Below, piece by piece: positions 62,268 through 64,000 of a DNA stretch of 64,000 nt. A program made the translations under genes and the position numbers. The stretch is from Rariglobus sp041662485. GTDB taxonomy: Bacteria; Verrucomicrobiota; Verrucomicrobiia; Opitutales; Opitutaceae. How positions within the stretch are numbered: the stretch's first letter is position 1; each line of letters begins with the position of its first letter. Under the pieces are notes generated by a model. It saw only the letters and a list, made by a program, of their open reading frames with translations. It searched no databases and was not told where the DNA came from. The stretch spans positions 1 to 64,000 of the forward strand of contig JBAZSJ010000024.1 of NCBI GenBank assembly GCA_041662485.1, in the 5' to 3' direction.

Positions 62268-62702
62268 ATGTTCAAATCTTTCATCACGCTCGTCATTCTG
62301 CTCGCCCTGAGCGCCACCGGCTTTGCGGGTGAGCGCAAGATGCTCACCGATCTTCCGGCCGCCATCGCAACCGCCTCGAAGGAGAACAAGCTCATCTTCA
62401 TAAAATACGGACGCGAGGCCTGCGGTAATTGCCAAAGCCTGAAGCGCCTGATCAACGAGCGTAAGGTAAAGCTGTTCGATTCCGAATTCGTGCTGGTCGA
62501 TCTCGACTGCGACAACAAGGACGTCGCCCGTCTTTTTAACGGCAAATACCGCGCGTTGCTCGGCGATGCCAGGACCCTGCCTTTCGTGGTCGTCGCGAAA
62601 CCCGACGGAACACCGGTCGCCGCCATCGCCTCGTATCAGGACGCGGGCGAATACAACAAGTTCATCATCGACGCCAAAAAGAAGGCGAAGGCGACCAACT
62701 GA
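62268..62702 (+). CDS. Thioredoxin-like secreted protein
   Basis: 144 residues from ATG 62268. Signal peptide (ITLVILLALSATGFAGERK), then a thioredoxin-like domain: LIFIKYGREACGNCQSLKRL carries CxxC with the rare dipeptide Gly-Asn, DLDCDNKDVARLFNGKY has another Cys, and TLPFVVVAKPDG holds the cis-Pro region. Probably a periplasmic disulfide or thiol reductase. A long frame upstream of the ATG is non-coding. Confidence 0.82.
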   Translation: MFKSFITLVILLALSATGFAGERKMLTDLPAAIATASKENKLIFIKYGREACGNCQSLKRLINERKVKLFDSEFVLVDLDCDNKDVARLFNGKYRALLGDARTLPFVVVAKPDGTPVAAIASYQDAGEYNKFIIDAKKKAKATN

Positions 62703-62738
62703 GCCGGCCCATCGCCCGCTCGCCGATCCCTCTTCCTC

Positions 62739-63047
62739 ATGACCCTGCCCCCCTCATATATCATCGTCCTGCTCGCGCTCGCGTCGTGTTTGCGTGCGCA
62801 ACCCGCTTCCGAGACTGCGCGCACCAGCCCGGTTCCCCCGATGCCCGAATGCTCCGGCGGCAGTTGCACCTACGATCCGGAGGCGTCCAACCTCTCCGCC
62901 AGTCCGAAGCAAATCGCGGCGGCGCAAGCCGGTGTCGCACACCCGGAAACAGTGATGAGGTGGGAGCGTCGCGGCCCGCGGCAACTGTGGCGGCTGGTTG
63001 TGCATCGGAACACGCCGCCGCCGCCGGTGCCGGGTCCGGCGCGTTGA
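62739..63047 (+). CDS. Small secreted Cys-containing protein
   Basis: 102 residues. Signal peptide (YIIVLLALASCLRAQPASET), then CSGGSCTYDPEASNLSASPK and a Pro/Arg-rich end. No domain recognised. The reading frame may be real, but GC-rich shadows are common here, so confidence is moderate. Confidence 0.5.
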   Translation: MTLPPSYIIVLLALASCLRAQPASETARTSPVPPMPECSGGSCTYDPEASNLSASPKQIAAAQAGVAHPETVMRWERRGPRQLWRLVVHRNTPPPPVPGPAR

Positions 63048-63068
63048 TCTCCCCCTCGCCCATTTGCG

Positions 63069-63512
63069 TTGAAATTCCGGCCTCGCGTGAAACCCACCCG
63101 CGCCTCCGCTCTTCGTCCCCGGGCCGTGAAGCCCGAGCATCCGCTCCAGTGGCTCGCCGAGCCGCTGTCCGGCGAACCCACATTTGTCCTCAAGTCGTGG
63201 TTCGGCGGACGCACGATCATGCTCAACGGCAATCACCAGTTGTTTCTCACCACACAGGGCGAGCCATGGCAGGGCGTGCTCGTGTGCACGTTTCACGAGC
63301 ACCACGAAAGCCTGCGCGCGGAATTCCCGGCACTCGCGCAACATCCGGTGCTCGGCAAGTGGCTCTACCTGCCGGAGAGCGCCGAGACGTTTGAGCGCGA
63401 CGCCCGCCGTCTCGTGCAGCTTGTGCGCGCCCGCGATCCGCGCCTCGGCATTCCGCCTTCGCCAAAGAAGAAACGCGCGGCGAAAAAAATCCGCTTTGGC
63501 GATCAGTTGTGA
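63069..63512 (+). CDS. Conserved-looking hypothetical protein
   Basis: 147 residues, 21 bp after the previous gene. A mixed alpha/beta composition (QWLAEPLSGEPTFVLKSWFG, GRTIMLNGNHQLFLTTQGEP, LVCTFHEHHESLRAEFPALA) and a basic tail (SPKKKRAAKKIRFG). It resembles small cytoplasmic proteins of unknown function, not recognised by name. No signal peptide. Confidence 0.65.
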   Translation: MKFRPRVKPTRASALRPRAVKPEHPLQWLAEPLSGEPTFVLKSWFGGRTIMLNGNHQLFLTTQGEPWQGVLVCTFHEHHESLRAEFPALAQHPVLGKWLYLPESAETFERDARRLVQLVRARDPRLGIPPSPKKKRAAKKIRFGDQL

Positions 63513-63555
63513 GGCGGTGGATGCGACGGCCGTCCGTCGATCAAGCGAGGATCGG

Positions 63556-64000
63556 TCAAGGACGCTGCCAGATGCGCACGTAATCGACGCGGAACTCGGC
63601 GGGGAAAAGCGCGTCGTCGATGCCTTCGGCACCGGCCCAGGAGCCGCCGACGGCCAGGTTGACCAGCAGGTATTGGGGAAGATCAAACGGCCAGTGGTCC
63701 GGCCCTTGGCCGTCATTTTCAAAGGCGAAGACCGGACGTCCGTCGAAGAACCACTCAAGCTTCCGCGGGCTCCAGACAAGGCCGTAGGTGTGAAACTCGC
63801 GCCACATGTCCGTGTGGACGATGTTCGTGCCTTTGCCGGTTTTGGTGACGTGATTGAAGGCGCCCGTGTGGACGTTGAAGTAAACCTGATCGGGGGTGAG
63901 CCCGATGAATTCCATGAGGTCGATTTCACCGCATTTCGGCCAGTTTACCTTGGGCATCTCGGAGCCGAGCGTCCAAAGCGCGGGCCAGATGCCGCGGCCC
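63556..64000 (-). CDS. Glycoside hydrolase family 16 (beta-glucanase-like), partial
   Basis: C-terminal about 148 residues; the gene continues beyond the window. RGIWPALWTLGSEMP precedes the catalytic signature KCGEIDLMEFIG (E-I-D-x-x-E with both acid residues). A jelly-roll pattern follows: YFNVHTGAFNHV, MWREFHTYGLVWSPRKLEWF, WPFDLPQYLLVNLAVGGSWA and RVDYVRIWQRP at the end. GH16 enzymes cleave beta-1,3/1,4-glucans, agar or carrageenan. The signal peptide and N-terminus are not seen. It fits a polysaccharide-degrading lifestyle. Confidence 0.9.
   Translation of the reverse strand, partial: GRGIWPALWTLGSEMPKVNWPKCGEIDLMEFIGLTPDQVYFNVHTGAFNHVTKTGKGTNIVHTDMWREFHTYGLVWSPRKLEWFFDGRPVFAFENDGQGPDHWPFDLPQYLLVNLAVGGSWAGAEGIDDALFPAEFRVDYVRIWQRP

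Overview
The window comes from a GC-rich Gram-negative bacterium, most likely a member of the Verrucomicrobiota (Opitutaceae-like). The indications are three exosortase-type PEP-CTERM proteins, autotransporter-repeat proteins, a giant Ig/FG-GAP/cadherin-like surface protein whose C-terminal domain is of a kind common in this phylum, a protein resembling the TIGR02597 family, and the scarcity of clear Shine-Dalgarno sites. All family assignments are my reading of motifs; no database search was run.

Layout. 1-9.6 kb holds secreted proteins: a 5'-truncated giant adhesin-like protein, a frameshifted TIGR02597-like gene and a small PEP-CTERM protein. 9.6-12.4 kb is a 7TM sensor kinase with a LuxR-type regulator. 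12.5-19.0 kb has two paralogous PEP-CTERM autotransporter-repeat proteins, each preceded by the same 26-bp palindrome. 19.1-30.7 kb is largely housekeeping: TonB receptor, lepB, lepA, fabD, pilT, dapA, dapB, ruvA, and an ECF sigma/anti-sigma pair, interspersed with REP-like palindromes.

30.89-43.50 kb is an integrated element of about 12.6 kb bounded by a 39-bp direct repeat inside a tRNA-Lys(UUU) gene. It carries a tyrosine integrase, small HTH proteins, a DnaB/RepA-like helicase followed by an iteron-like cluster, then HNH, small terminase, prohead protease and tape-measure genes. I see no large terminase, portal, major capsid or lysis gene. It is therefore either a phage satellite (PICI-like) or a deleted prophage. 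All convincing genes run on the minus strand, many with ATGA start/stop overlaps.

43.5-64 kb returns to host genes: an AraC regulator with xylB and xylA (xylose use), a lipoprotein with an S24/S26-like fold, a second LuxR regulator, a CbiX-like protein, a Pal-like lipoprotein, and a tightly overlapping TonB receptor - YfiR - CHASE8 kinase - receiver/kinase operon. These are followed by GNAT, M20 peptidase, esterase, M48 protease, an M50 remnant, DUF2167, two tiny lysine-rich proteins, a thioredoxin-like protein and a partial GH16 glucanase.

The observations I consider most worth pursuing are the element and its unusual 5'-half tRNA attachment geometry, the putative origin next to its helicase, the paired palindromes with a duplicated leader on the autotransporter-like genes, and the REP-like elements.
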